From Maridesulfovibrio ferrireducens (GTDB lineage Bacteria > Desulfobacterota > Desulfovibrionia > Desulfovibrionales > Desulfovibrionaceae): a stretch of DNA of 64,000 nucleotides. Shown piece by piece: positions 17,666 to 26,748 of this stretch (the first letter of the stretch is position 1; each line of letters opens with the position of its first letter). The stretch spans positions 748,479 to 812,478 of the forward strand of contig NZ_FNGA01000002.1 in NCBI RefSeq assembly GCF_900101105.1. Direction: 5' to 3'. The position numbers and the translations under genes are program-made. The notes below the pieces were generated by a model. The model was not told the origin of the DNA, ran no database searches, and was given only the letters and a program-made list of their open reading frames with translations.

Positions 17666-19285
17666 TTATTTCAAAAAAAGACTCATATTTCTTTCTTGCT
17701 GCCAGCGCTTAAAAACTTTAAAAGACTCAAGAAAACGATAATAAAATTTAACATCATTACCCAGAGAATTGCCATAAACTCTCTTATGCAGGCCTTGAAA
17801 TCCAGTGGACCTATGATGAACACACTCAAGTTGTCCAAGATATCTGACTTTGTAGCCGGACAAACGCAAATCGAGATGAAATGCCACGTCATCAAGTTGG
17901 CTCGGTGAAAAACATATATCAAAGTTAGGTACTTTTTCAAAACATTCTCTTCGCATCAAATGGCAACACCCCATAACATTATCTACATCCCTGCGAACAT
18001 CATAAAGATTAAGATCTTTACTCCAAAAAGGAGTCCCTAAGCTGAGACGAAAAACGCCGTGTTTTACAATTGACACGTCTCTAAAAAGATACTGCAATGA
18101 TCTATCGGGATTAACAACTTTGCACCCCACTGCTCCAATTTTCGAGTCTTCCTCAATTGCTGTAACCAGAGCTTCCAGCCAATTGACTGGGAGAGTCACA
18201 TCATCGTCTAGAAACGCGATATATTCACTTTTTTTTGTAGTTAAAACATGGTTAACAAGATAGTTACGCGCCGCAGGGGCCCCCATGTTAATTGGAATAT
18301 TTATTAATTCGATAGTAATACTCGGATAAGCCTTCTGGACCTTCTTCACAACACCGAGACTCCCGTCGGAACACCCGTTAAGCAAAACAAGAACTTCACA
18401 TTTCTCGAGCGATGATTCACATACACTTTTCAGTGTCATATCCAACAATTCGGCCTTGTTGTAAGAATAGATACAAACGGAAACATCCTTACCGTCAAGA
18501 ACATCTTTGCTAACAACAAAAGGCTGCTCCAATTCTCTTTTTGCAAGACTTATCGGCATCTGAACAGGATCAATTTCCAAAGATCTTTCAAATAACTTAT
18601 AGGCTTCTTCACGATCTCCAATTTTTAGATAACTGCTAGCCAAATAATTACATAAAACTTCCGAATCCCTTCCACCTGAATCTTTAACCAAGTTCCAATA
18701 ATGTACAGCCTTTTCAGACTGTCCATTTTTGGCATACAAAAAAGCCAACCTAGAAATCCAATCTTTTTTAAAAATCTCATGAATACCAATATCTTTATGC
18801 CACGGATCAATATCAATACCTGCCTGAATATCCAATTCAGCTAGCATATCAGCAAGGAGAAGATTGCTCTTATCTTTTTCCAGTTCAAGAAGAATCGCGG
18901 CATGTGCCTGAGCATACTTCCCCCTTTTGACAAAATGCTCCACCTTTGGCTGTAATACAGGATCTACGGATTCTCTTCCTAGCAACAACAACTTGGGTTT
19001 TGCTTCAGGAGATGGATATAATTGATGGAATATGGTTTGAATTGCGGAGTTGAAAGGAGTAAGTTTAGCCAGCTTATTAATTAAGTGTATGAAACATTTT
19101 GTCCCGTTTACATTTTTATTTAAGCCCGCATCAGATGCAAATCTATTAAAATAGGCGGCGCCGAGATCTTCATCCAGAACAAAATTACGTATATGGGTTA
19201 CATAATGGAGACATACCTCATCAAGATTCAAAAAATTAAGCTCACTAACTATTCCAGCTGGCAAATACGCAAATTCCGCAGACAT
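17666..19285 (-). CDS. glycosyltransferase family 2 with N-terminal TPR region
   Basis: 539 residues from the ATG at 19285 (GGAG five bases upstream; a GTG at 19297 is in frame). The N-terminal ~260 residues are helical with TPR-like repeats (SRLAFLYAKNGQSEKAVHYW, NYLASSYLKIGDREEAYKLFERSLEID). The C-terminal domain is GT-A: VSVCIYSYNKAELL, then FLDDDVTLP with the DxD metal site, and a late HHRSTGFQGLHKR acceptor-side segment. No membrane helix. It may glycosylate a protein or lipid-linked acceptor, with TPRs binding the acceptor. It ends a same-strand run with GT9, STAS and receiver genes, suggesting a surface-glycan or flagellin modification locus. Confidence 0.88.
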   Translation of the reverse strand: MSAEFAYLPAGIVSELNFLNLDEVCLHYVTHIRNFVLDEDLGAAYFNRFASDAGLNKNVNGTKCFIHLINKLAKLTPFNSAIQTIFHQLYPSPEAKPKLLLLGRESVDPVLQPKVEHFVKRGKYAQAHAAILLELEKDKSNLLLADMLAELDIQAGIDIDPWHKDIGIHEIFKKDWISRLAFLYAKNGQSEKAVHYWNLVKDSGGRDSEVLCNYLASSYLKIGDREEAYKLFERSLEIDPVQMPISLAKRELEQPFVVSKDVLDGKDVSVCIYSYNKAELLDMTLKSVCESSLEKCEVLVLLNGCSDGSLGVVKKVQKAYPSITIELINIPINMGAPAARNYLVNHVLTTKKSEYIAFLDDDVTLPVNWLEALVTAIEEDSKIGAVGCKVVNPDRSLQYLFRDVSIVKHGVFRLSLGTPFWSKDLNLYDVRRDVDNVMGCCHLMRRECFEKVPNFDICFSPSQLDDVAFHLDLRLSGYKVRYLGQLECVHHRSTGFQGLHKRVYGNSLGNDVKFYYRFLESFKVFKRWQQERNMSLFLK

Positions 19286-19391
19286 GACTTCTCCCACCTA
19301 GTGTTAATAAAAACCACAAAAATAAGCCGACTAAACTATATGACCGCTCCAATAACTATTGCAGCCTGCAACCCTGACCATACAGAATAAA

Positions 19392-19760
19392 CTACCCAAG
19401 CATATGCCTGATTTCGTCAATTATTGCTTTGGAGTCCATAAGGGGCTTAAGAAAAATTGTATTTGAAACATTTAATGCTGCCCCCTGCTCAGAAGTCATC
19501 TGGTACTCTGGAGATCCCGTGTACACGATGTATTTCAATTTCGGCCACAGCTTTATGGCCGCATCAATAAACTCAGTTCCATCCATACCCGGAAGACGCA
19601 AGTCAACAATAGCCAAATCAATTTGAACAGTATCAAGCACCCGAAAAGCAACTTCGGCACTTTCAGCCTGATAAACGGTTAAGCCCTCATCTTCCAAAGC
19701 AATCGCCATACTTTCTCTGACATGAGTATCATCATCAAGAACTAATATTGTGTATGACAT
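19392..19760 (-). CDS. stand-alone response regulator receiver
   Basis: 122 residues, one CheY-like receiver with no output domain. The acidic pair LDDD (~7-10), phospho-acceptor Asp in IVDLRLPGMDG (~residue 53), Thr in YTGSP and Lys in FLKPL are all present, so it should be phosphorylated. A good ribosome site (AAGGAG) precedes the ATG. It lies 72 bases after the STAS gene; such pairs can act in partner-switching or in a phosphorelay with a distant kinase. The PAS hybrid kinase at 13495 is nearby but on the other strand. Confidence 0.93.
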   Translation of the reverse strand: MSYTILVLDDDTHVRESMAIALEDEGLTVYQAESAEVAFRVLDTVQIDLAIVDLRLPGMDGTEFIDAAIKLWPKLKYIVYTGSPEYQMTSEQGAALNVSNTIFLKPLMDSKAIIDEIRHMLG

Positions 19761-19832
19761 TTTGCTTCTCCTTAGCTATAAGGCCACTCCCTTTATCTCC
19801 ACACTTAAGTTTTATCATTAAAATATAAAATA

Positions 19833-20330
19833 TTATACAGCTTGAGCCTTATCATTTAAAAAAACATCTGCGGCTTCAAGGCTGGGCACAATATTTAAAA
19901 TACGGTCCATCTTTACAGCATGAAAGATCTTCTGGATATGTTCATTTCTATTAACAAATACGACACTGCCCCCCTTACGCAGAGCGGCCTTATGCGCCTT
20001 GAAAAATACGGCAAGACACGAAACATCTATAAACAAAGCCTTATTAAGGTCAACGATGGTTCTGCCATCCCATTCCTCGGACAATTCATATAAACGAGGC
20101 TTCAGATGCTTTACAGTTTGCGTATTATATACCCCATGGAGAGAAAGGACCGTCGAATCACCTCGAATTTCTTCGAATAAATCAAACGGCAAAGAAGCAG
20201 TACGACCCTCCCCAGAGTCGAACTTATGTCCTGTGTCAATAATCTGATCAGACAAATTATCCGAAAAGACTCGATTATTCAGTAAATTAATACTGTTTGT
20301 TGTGTGCTTGTTTGTCATTAAATAAATCAT
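19833..20330 (-). CDS. STAS domain protein (anti-anti-sigma factor type)
   Basis: 165 residues; the first ~50 are poorly conserved. The rest is a STAS domain with the core TIVDLNKALFIDVSCLAVFFKAHKAAL, close to the SpoIIAA pattern D-L-x-x-x-x-FIDSSGL; the Ser of IDVS fits the phosphorylated position. It should bind an anti-sigma kinase of the HATPase_c type, which is not seen in this window. The start is unsure between the ATGs at 20330 and 20318. Same strand as GT9 upstream (50-base gap) and the lone receiver downstream. Confidence 0.88.
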   Translation of the reverse strand: MIYLMTNKHTTNSINLLNNRVFSDNLSDQIIDTGHKFDSGEGRTASLPFDLFEEIRGDSTVLSLHGVYNTQTVKHLKPRLYELSEEWDGRTIVDLNKALFIDVSCLAVFFKAHKAALRKGGSVVFVNRNEHIQKIFHAVKMDRILNIVPSLEAADVFLNDKAQAV

Positions 20331-20380
20331 GCATTATATATTCCAAAATTATAAACATGATAAAAAACTTAAAACAAAAA

Positions 20381-21349
20381 TTATTGCTTAAAAAGCCAGT
20401 TAAGAGGCTCACCAAGACCTTTTTCAATAAATTCTTCTTTAGTAACAACCCTACATCCTTCAGGATGGAACGGTGACCATTTAACAAATTCTTCCGGGCT
20501 GGATGAATTATATGCAATCACACGTGACTTTCCCCATATAGCAGCCATGTGGCCCGGAGAAGAATCATTGCCAACAAACCAACAACATTCTGCAATAATT
20601 TCCGAAAGAAAAGCCACACTTCCTTCCAAATGAAAAACATTTTCTCCCTTTATTGCTTCCTGCACAAGTTCACGCTCAAACGGAGCACAAACAACCACAA
20701 TAGGATATTCTACAGGGATTTTAGCGACTTCTGCGGCCCAGTAATCAAGAGACCATTTAAGCCCTCCCGAAGTTTTTCCAGCAGGATGTAGAACTACATA
20801 TTTTCCGGGTTCGATGCCCTTTTCTGCCAAAACCTTCGCGACATCAGCCCTTGCTTGTGGGTCACGATGAAGAACGGGAGGAGCAAGCTCCACTTTTTGA
20901 TCAAGAACAAAACTCATAAAATGGCTTCTCTTTTCAAGGACATGCACACCGTTAATATCCATTCCAATGTGATTCAAAAACTGAAAAGACCCTTTTAGTT
21001 TATTACCTATTCTAGCTTTCACTCCGCCCAGAAACGCTAAAATTTCATTACGGACCCCAGAACGAAAGTGCACTGAAACATCGTATTTATCCTTTCGCCA
21101 TTCTTTTATTAACTCCCATTGACGATACAGCGAATCCTTCTTGCGATTGAAAATACAAACTTTATTGATCATTGGATTAGCTCTAACAAGTTCTGCACTG
21201 CCATCATCAACAACCATAGTTATATATGAATCAGGATAGATATTCTTAATAACTTTTAATGCGGAAAGAACAAGAAGAGTGTGTCCCAAAATGCCGTTAG
21301 AAATAATAAGCCAGCGGCCATCCTTGCAAGAAAATTTTACTTTTTTCAT
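20381..21349 (-). CDS. family 9 glycosyltransferase (heptosyltransferase type)
   Basis: 322 residues with the GT-B build of LPS core heptosyltransferases: an N-terminal domain with SNGILGHTLLVLSALK, and a C-terminal nucleotide-sugar domain with VVLHPAGKTSGGLKWS and FVGNDSSPGHMAAIWG. Cytoplasmic or membrane-associated. It probably adds a heptose or related sugar to lipopolysaccharide core or another surface glycan. It is first in the run GT9-STAS-receiver-TPR/GT2. Confidence 0.9.
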   Translation of the reverse strand: MKKVKFSCKDGRWLIISNGILGHTLLVLSALKVIKNIYPDSYITMVVDDGSAELVRANPMINKVCIFNRKKDSLYRQWELIKEWRKDKYDVSVHFRSGVRNEILAFLGGVKARIGNKLKGSFQFLNHIGMDINGVHVLEKRSHFMSFVLDQKVELAPPVLHRDPQARADVAKVLAEKGIEPGKYVVLHPAGKTSGGLKWSLDYWAAEVAKIPVEYPIVVVCAPFERELVQEAIKGENVFHLEGSVAFLSEIIAECCWFVGNDSSPGHMAAIWGKSRVIAYNSSSPEEFVKWSPFHPEGCRVVTKEEFIEKGLGEPLNWLFKQ

Positions 21350-21550
21350 TTTGCCCCGAATCTATGATGAAAAGTGAATTTTTAACCATAGATTAAAAAG
21401 TCGTAAAATTAATCATCTGAAAGAATAAACTCGAAATAGCCATTCTTAACCAAGACACTTAAATCAAATACACCCTGTCATAAATATGCTAGTTTTACTA
21501 CTCCATACAGACTATACAGAGCTCATCAACATCGCTAATATATTTAAATC

Positions 21551-21567
21551 ATCATGCTACACATGAT
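21551..21567. promoter_or_regulatory. small inverted repeat upstream of the monooxygenase gene
   Basis: ATCATG-CTACA-CATGAT, 24 bases before the ATG of the ABM-domain gene. It may be an operator or a chance palindrome. Confidence 0.2.
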
Positions 21568-21591
21568 AAAAAACACATACGGAGGTTCAAA

Positions 21592-21891
21592 ATGATTATT
21601 CTAACCGCAGCCCTTCAGGCAAAAAAAGGCAAAGAAACAGAAGTTGAACAAATACTCGTTCATATGGTGTCAGAAACGGCACAGGAAGAAGGAGCATTAG
21701 AATACAGACTGCATAAATCAAAAAATAACGACGGCAGCTTTTTATTTTATGAAAAATACTCGGGACAAACAGCGTTTGAAACTCATGTCGCATCTGCTCA
21801 CTACAAGCAGCTAGGCGAACAGCTCGGTGGTTTACTGGCGAAAGAACCCATCATAGATTTTTATGATTTTATTACTGGAATTCCTGAATAA
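21592..21891 (+). CDS. antibiotic biosynthesis monooxygenase domain protein (YgiN-like)
   Basis: 99 residues, the normal size for a single ABM-domain dimeric ferredoxin-like protein. Conserved features include EYRLHKSKNNDGSFLFYEKYSGQTAFETHVAS with the His in H-x-x-S. Family members oxidise quinols or other small aromatics without cofactor. GGAGG lies seven bases before the ATG. The BON-domain gene follows 48 bases later on the same strand, so the pair may be co-transcribed. Substrate unknown. Confidence 0.9.
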   Translation: MIILTAALQAKKGKETEVEQILVHMVSETAQEEGALEYRLHKSKNNDGSFLFYEKYSGQTAFETHVASAHYKQLGEQLGGLLAKEPIIDFYDFITGIPE

Positions 21892-21939
21892 AAAAATTAC
21901 AGACAACCCCGAAACAGAAACTATGCTTAAGGCTGTTCT

Positions 21940-22566
21940 ATGAAAAAAATATTTTTTGCTCTCAGCTTTGTGCTCTTTTCTTCATCACTTCTCAGCAGCA
22001 CTATTCTCACTGAAACGGCCCATGCCGGATTTCTTCCATATGGCAGAATGTATAAAGCTGCGAAAGATGACCGTGCTTATACAACACAAGCCAGAGATGT
22101 TAGACTTCAATTACAGCTTCATAAAACCATGCTGCTGGAAGCTCCATCAGACATCATAAATATAAGCTCTTATGTTTACCTCGAACACGGATTTCTTGTG
22201 GGAGAGGTAGACAGTGAAAATCAGAGTAAAGCGCTGGTAAGTGCAGCCGGAAAACTGGCAGGACTAAACGGTGTCAGCTACTATCTTCCTTTGAAGAAAA
22301 CAAAGAATAAGCCGGAAACTTCCTCTGCACTTGAATTGAAACTGAAAAGTATGCTGGAGCCTGATTATCCTTCATCAAAACTTACGATAAAAGTAGTTCA
22401 GGATGTAGTTGTAGTCCTTGGAGTTTTAACTCATGAGGAGGAGAAAAAAGCACTGGATTCTCTTAAAAATTTCGCAGGTGTTGATAAAATAATAAACTTC
22501 ATCCAAGCTCCTTCCACCCGAGAAGTAAAGCGAGGCCGCCCAAGACCTTTACGCAACCTTTTTTAA
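21940..22566 (+). CDS. periplasmic BON domain protein
   Basis: 208 residues with a signal peptide (cleavage after TAHA, residue ~29). Two BON-like repeats are visible: ~residues 50-120 (YVYLEHGFLVGEVDSENQSKALVSAAGKLAGLNGV) and ~130-195 (VVVVLGVLTHEEEKKALDSLKNFAGVDKIINF). BON domains, as in OsmY, bind membranes or phospholipids and are linked to osmotic or envelope stress. The basic tail (KRGRPRPLRNLF) is unusual. A bidirectional terminator follows. Confidence 0.85.
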   Translation: MKKIFFALSFVLFSSSLLSSTILTETAHAGFLPYGRMYKAAKDDRAYTTQARDVRLQLQLHKTMLLEAPSDIINISSYVYLEHGFLVGEVDSENQSKALVSAAGKLAGLNGVSYYLPLKKTKNKPETSSALELKLKSMLEPDYPSSKLTIKVVQDVVVVLGVLTHEEEKKALDSLKNFAGVDKIINFIQAPSTREVKRGRPRPLRNLF

Positions 22567-22590
22567 TTAAAAGATATATTTCTCAGCAAT

Positions 22591-22620
22591 AAAAAAAGGG
22601 AGCATTTGCTCCCTTTTTTT
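22591..22620. terminator. bidirectional Rho-independent terminator
   Basis: GGGAGC-ATTT-GCTCCC stem flanked by seven As and seven or more Ts, between the convergent BON gene and mscS-like gene; serves both strands. Confidence 0.93.
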
Positions 22621-22648
22621 TATCTAAATCATATCTTTAAAGCTAAAT

Positions 22649-23551
22649 CTAACTCTCTTTCTCTTCCGTATACAAATGCACATCTGTCTGCGGATAAGGG
22701 ATTGAGATCCCGGCTTTATCAAAAGTAATCTTTATACCTTCCAGCAAGTCCCATCGAACTGCCCAATAATCTGAAGTTCTTACCCACGGACGTACAAGCA
22801 GATCCACGCTTGAATTGCCAAGTTCTCCTACCACAATTGCAGGCTTTGGATCTTTGAGAAGTCGCTTATCACCAGCAAGAATTTCTGCAAGAATTGCTTT
22901 TGCTTTTGGAATATCGTCCTCATATCCGATGCCGATTACGAGGTCGATACGCCTTGTCTTATTTGCGGTGGTATTAACAATTACCGCATTAAGAATTGAA
23001 GAATTAGGAACCACTACTTTCTGATTATCCGGAGTGGATAATTCTGTATAAAAGGCGGAAAGAGTCTGCACTGTCCCGGAAGTTCCGGCTATTGTGACGT
23101 AATCTCCCTTTTTAAAAAGACGCAGTACAATAAGCATAACCCCGGCGGCAAAATTTGACAGAGTATCTTTAAGAGCCAAGCCGACGGCAAGACCTGCGGC
23201 ACCGAGTACAGCAAGAAAGGAAGTAATGTTAATCCCAGCCTGCCCGAGCGCCGCAACTACAAACGCAGCAAGCATTATGTAGTAAACAATATTCTGTATA
23301 AACGAGGTTAGAATATCATCAACCTTCGCTTTAAGCATAACCCGTTTAATCAAATTTGAAATCTGCCTTGAAGCAATTCTTCCTACAAAAAGGACTAAAA
23401 GAGCGACAATAAGCCTTAACCCGTAAAGGCTGACAAATCCAATGCCCTGCTCAAACAAATCTCTCAAAAAATCAGGATTTAAAAATCCCAACTGTTCGTC
23501 CAGAGAAGTATCTACCAAAATTTTGCTAACAATTCCGTCAGTTGCGTTCAT
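22649..23551 (-). CDS. small-conductance mechanosensitive channel, MscS family
   Basis: 300 residues: three membrane helices (~35-60, ~80-100, ~110-140), the pore-lining helix with the Gly/Ala pattern LAVLGAAGLAVGLALKDTLSNFAAGV, then the beta domain (GDYVTIAGTSGTVQTLSAFYTEL; VVVPNSSIL) and the alpha/beta vestibule domain. It releases osmolytes on hypo-osmotic shock. Convergent with the BON gene and divergent from the PAS kinase. Confidence 0.95.
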   Translation of the reverse strand: MNATDGIVSKILVDTSLDEQLGFLNPDFLRDLFEQGIGFVSLYGLRLIVALLVLFVGRIASRQISNLIKRVMLKAKVDDILTSFIQNIVYYIMLAAFVVAALGQAGINITSFLAVLGAAGLAVGLALKDTLSNFAAGVMLIVLRLFKKGDYVTIAGTSGTVQTLSAFYTELSTPDNQKVVVPNSSILNAVIVNTTANKTRRIDLVIGIGYEDDIPKAKAILAEILAGDKRLLKDPKPAIVVGELGNSSVDLLVRPWVRTSDYWAVRWDLLEGIKITFDKAGISIPYPQTDVHLYTEEKES

Positions 23552-23688
23552 ATTTCTTCTTTTATTTTAAATTGTTTATTAATTTATCAAAACTAGTTCA
23601 TCTAAAACAGATTCGAACATACATAATTCTGGTTTTCTTTAAAATATTTCAATTATAATTTTCTCAACATGACGATAAACAACCACAC

Positions 23689-23706
23689 AATTATTCTCGA
23701 ATAATT
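23689..23706. promoter_or_regulatory. inverted repeat between mscS-like gene and PAS kinase gene
   Basis: AATTATTC-TC-GAATAATT, eight-base arms, 65 bases before the kinase start in a divergent promoter region. Possible operator; AT-rich, so chance cannot be excluded. Confidence 0.25.
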
Positions 23707-23770
23707 CTAACATGAAAGTGACAAAACCAACTTGATCAGTATATAAGATAGGTATCAAGAGAGGAACTAC

Positions 23771-26731
23771 ATGCTTGAACAAAAACGGCGTATTATATTA
23801 CTGGCCATGATCATGGTCTTTCTTGTCGGTGCTGTCTCCATAATCAGCACATGGCTGCTGTACCAAACTTCACTTAATGAACAAAAGGCTCGATTAAGTG
23901 AATTAGTCGAAAGTCAAGCCAGCCTTACTCGCGAATTAAGCTTTATAAGCACAGAGCTTAATCTAGCAAAAGATAAAGATAATAATACGGAAAATTTTCT
24001 TTCCCATTTAGCACGAGCACACAAAAGATTCAAAATTGGGAGCAGCAGTGGCGAATTCACTGTAGGATTAAGATCTGACAAGAATATTCAATTCCTTATT
24101 TTAAATGGTGAAAGAATCACAGCAAACAAAGAATTTGCTTTCATCCCGTTTGGAAGCGCCCACGCCACCCCCATGCAGCTTGCTTTATCAGGAAAACGCG
24201 GCACACTAATAGATCTAGACTATAGAGGCCAAGAAGTCTTAGCAGCATACACATCAATAGTTTTTAAAGGTCAACTTATCGGCCTTGTCGCTAAACTTGA
24301 CATAGAAGAAATAAAAAATCCCTTTTTTAAAGCTAACTTTACAATATTTACTTCAGGAATTCTACTTACCCTTTTCGGACTGTTTTTTTTCTTTAAGCTT
24401 AGTGAACCAATACTTCATAAAATCAAAAATAGTGAAAAAAATTATCGCAACCTGGTTGAAGGAGCCCACAGTCTTATTCTCCGCATTGACCAAAAAGGAA
24501 TTATTAGTTTTGCTAATAGTTTCTCAAAAAAAATCTTTGAATCCAAAGAACAAAAAGTGGTTGGCCTTACAGCAGTGCAGGTACTAACCGGACAATCCAC
24601 TGATCAAAACAGTTCTGCCCCGCTTCGTGCTATTTTAACATTCTTCGGAGAGGGAGAAGGCCCCCACGAGAAACCCATTTCTATTAATAACGGCAGTACC
24701 ACGTGGATTTCCTGGAGAGTCAGAAAAATAATAGATTCAAAAGGAGAAGTTGAAGAACTGCTTTGCATCGGCAATGATACAACTGCAAACCATATCGCAA
24801 GAGAAAATTTACTGGAAAGTGAGTCCCGACATAGAATTATATTCGAAAATTCACCTTTGGGCATGGTCCGGCTTAATCCAGAAGGAACGATCCTTGATTG
24901 TAACAACAAATTAATTGAAATGTTAGGATCAACACGGGAAAAAACAATCGGCTTTAATGCAGCACAAAACGGCCCTCTCAAAATGCAAGAGGTTTTAAGA
25001 AATGCCCTCAATGGAAAATCCAGCATCTATGAAGATCTTTTTTCTGCAACAACCGGAAACAAAACCAGCTATATCCGAGCCATCTTTAATCCCGTATCGC
25101 CCGGTAAGTCCTCCACCGAAGTAATCGGCACACTCGAAGATATCTCTGAACGCATGAAAGTTGAAAAAAGACTTGCTGAAAGTGAAGAGAGATTCAGAGG
25201 AATAGCAATAGCTTCTCCGGTTGGCATCATCATCACAGATATTGAAGGACAGTTGCTTTACGCCAATGAGAGAATGAACGAACTTACCGGAATGAATTAT
25301 ACAGATCAGACAGGACATGCGTGGATGAACAGTGTCCAACAAGAAGACAAATCAAATATAAAAATAAATTGGTACGGAGCTGACTTCATAACTAAAAACC
25401 GTATAGAATTCCGCCTTATTCACCAGAAGGGACATACTTTATGGATTTTGGGACAAATCGTAGAGCTGAAAAACAGTGATGACCAGATGATCGGCTACGT
25501 TGTTACAATGACAGATATAACTCAAATTAAAACGGCAGAACAGGAACATAAAAGACTCTCGGCTGCCGTTGATCAGGCTGCCGAAGCAATTATGATAACC
25601 AGCATCGAGGGAATAATAACTTATGTAAATCCGGCTTTCCACGAAATTTCAGGCTATTCGCCTCAAGAAGCCATAGGTAAAAATCCACGTTTTCTTAAAA
25701 GCGGAGAGCAAGACATAACTTTCTACGACAACATGTGGGATACAATTTTAGGCGGACATATATGGAAAGGAATATTAGTTAATATCAAAAAAGATGGAAA
25801 ACGTTACACGCAAGAAGCCACCATCGGACCGGTCAGGGATGAATCCGGTAAAATCATAAATTTTGTATGTGTCGCACGCGATATCAGTCAACAATTAATA
25901 ATTGAAGCTCAACTGAGGCAAGCTCAAAAACTCGAGTCTATCGGAGAACTCGCCGCCGGGATTGCTCATGAGATAAATACTCCGACACAATATGTCAGCA
26001 CCAACACTCAATTTATGGCAGAATCTTTCGCTACACTGCTCGGAATGATCAAGAATTGCAAAAACCTCATCGAAGCTCTCCAGTCAGGTAACACTCACAA
26101 TGAATTGGTAGATATGGCCGAGACGGCTCTTGATGAAGAGGAGCTTGCATACTTAGAAGAAGACGTCCCTAAAGCTATTGCCGAATCTGTAATCGGACTG
26201 AAACGGATCTCTGAAATAGTCAAGTCAGTCAAACAACTGGCTCATCCCGGAGAAGTACACAAAGGACTCCATCATCTAAACGAAATAGTTCGCAACGCGG
26301 TTACTGTTTCTTCAAATGAATGGAAATATATTTCAGAGGTAGAATTGAATCTAGACGATAATTTACCTGAAATTTATTGTCTCAAAGGTGAAATAGGACA
26401 GGTGGTACTAAACCTTATAATCAACGGAGCACACGCTATCGAATCTAAAATAGGCACAGACTCCGAGGAAAAAGGGTGCATAACCATAACTACTTACAAA
26501 GAAAAGGAATGGGCGGTTCTGGAGGTTTCCGACACAGGGACAGGTATGCCCCAAAATGTTGTCGACCGCGCTTTCGATCCGTTCTTCACAACTAAAGAAG
26601 TAGGCAAAGGAACCGGACAAGGTTTAGCTATTACCCATAACGTCATTGTGAATATGCATAATGGTTTTATTAATGTAGACACAGAAGAAGGCAATGGGAC
26701 AACATTTACAGTTAAGTTGCCTTTAAAGTAG
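23771..26731 (+). CDS. membrane PAS sensor histidine kinase
   Basis: 986 residues. Two membrane helices (~10-32 and ~195-215) enclose a periplasmic sensor with a DxD-like region. Then come four PAS domains (~225-345, ~350-470, ~475-590, ~595-715), a dimerisation helix with phospho-acceptor His733 in [14 protein letters not shown], and a HATPase ([34 protein letters not shown]). The helix after the His contains an acidic insert (LDEEELAYLEEDVPKA) then SVIGLKRISEIVKSVKQLAHPG, shared with the kinase at 30164-33991. No receiver is attached. It converges with the REC-HD-GYP gene (stops 17 bases apart), which is a likely partner but could belong only to the other kinase. Confidence 0.94.
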   Translation: MLEQKRRIILLAMIMVFLVGAVSIISTWLLYQTSLNEQKARLSELVESQASLTRELSFISTELNLAKDKDNNTENFLSHLARAHKRFKIGSSSGEFTVGLRSDKNIQFLILNGERITANKEFAFIPFGSAHATPMQLALSGKRGTLIDLDYRGQEVLAAYTSIVFKGQLIGLVAKLDIEEIKNPFFKANFTIFTSGILLTLFGLFFFFKLSEPILHKIKNSEKNYRNLVEGAHSLILRIDQKGIISFANSFSKKIFESKEQKVVGLTAVQVLTGQSTDQNSSAPLRAILTFFGEGEGPHEKPISINNGSTTWISWRVRKIIDSKGEVEELLCIGNDTTANHIARENLLESESRHRIIFENSPLGMVRLNPEGTILDCNNKLIEMLGSTREKTIGFNAAQNGPLKMQEVLRNALNGKSSIYEDLFSATTGNKTSYIRAIFNPVSPGKSSTEVIGTLEDISERMKVEKRLAESEERFRGIAIASPVGIIITDIEGQLLYANERMNELTGMNYTDQTGHAWMNSVQQEDKSNIKINWYGADFITKNRIEFRLIHQKGHTLWILGQIVELKNSDDQMIGYVVTMTDITQIKTAEQEHKRLSAAVDQAAEAIMITSIEGIITYVNPAFHEISGYSPQEAIGKNPRFLKSGEQDITFYDNMWDTILGGHIWKGILVNIKKDGKRYTQEATIGPVRDESGKIINFVCVARDISQQLIIEAQLRQAQKLESIGELAAGIAHEINTPTQYVSTNTQFMAESFATLLGMIKNCKNLIEALQSGNTHNELVDMAETALDEEELAYLEEDVPKAIAESVIGLKRISEIVKSVKQLAHPGEVHKGLHHLNEIVRNAVTVSSNEWKYISEVELNLDDNLPEIYCLKGEIGQVVLNLIINGAHAIESKIGTDSEEKGCITITTYKEKEWAVLEVSDTGTGMPQNVVDRAFDPFFTTKEVGKGTGQGLAITHNVIVNMHNGFINVDTEEGNGTTFTVKLPLK

Positions 26732-26748
26732 ACTGAATTACCAATTGC

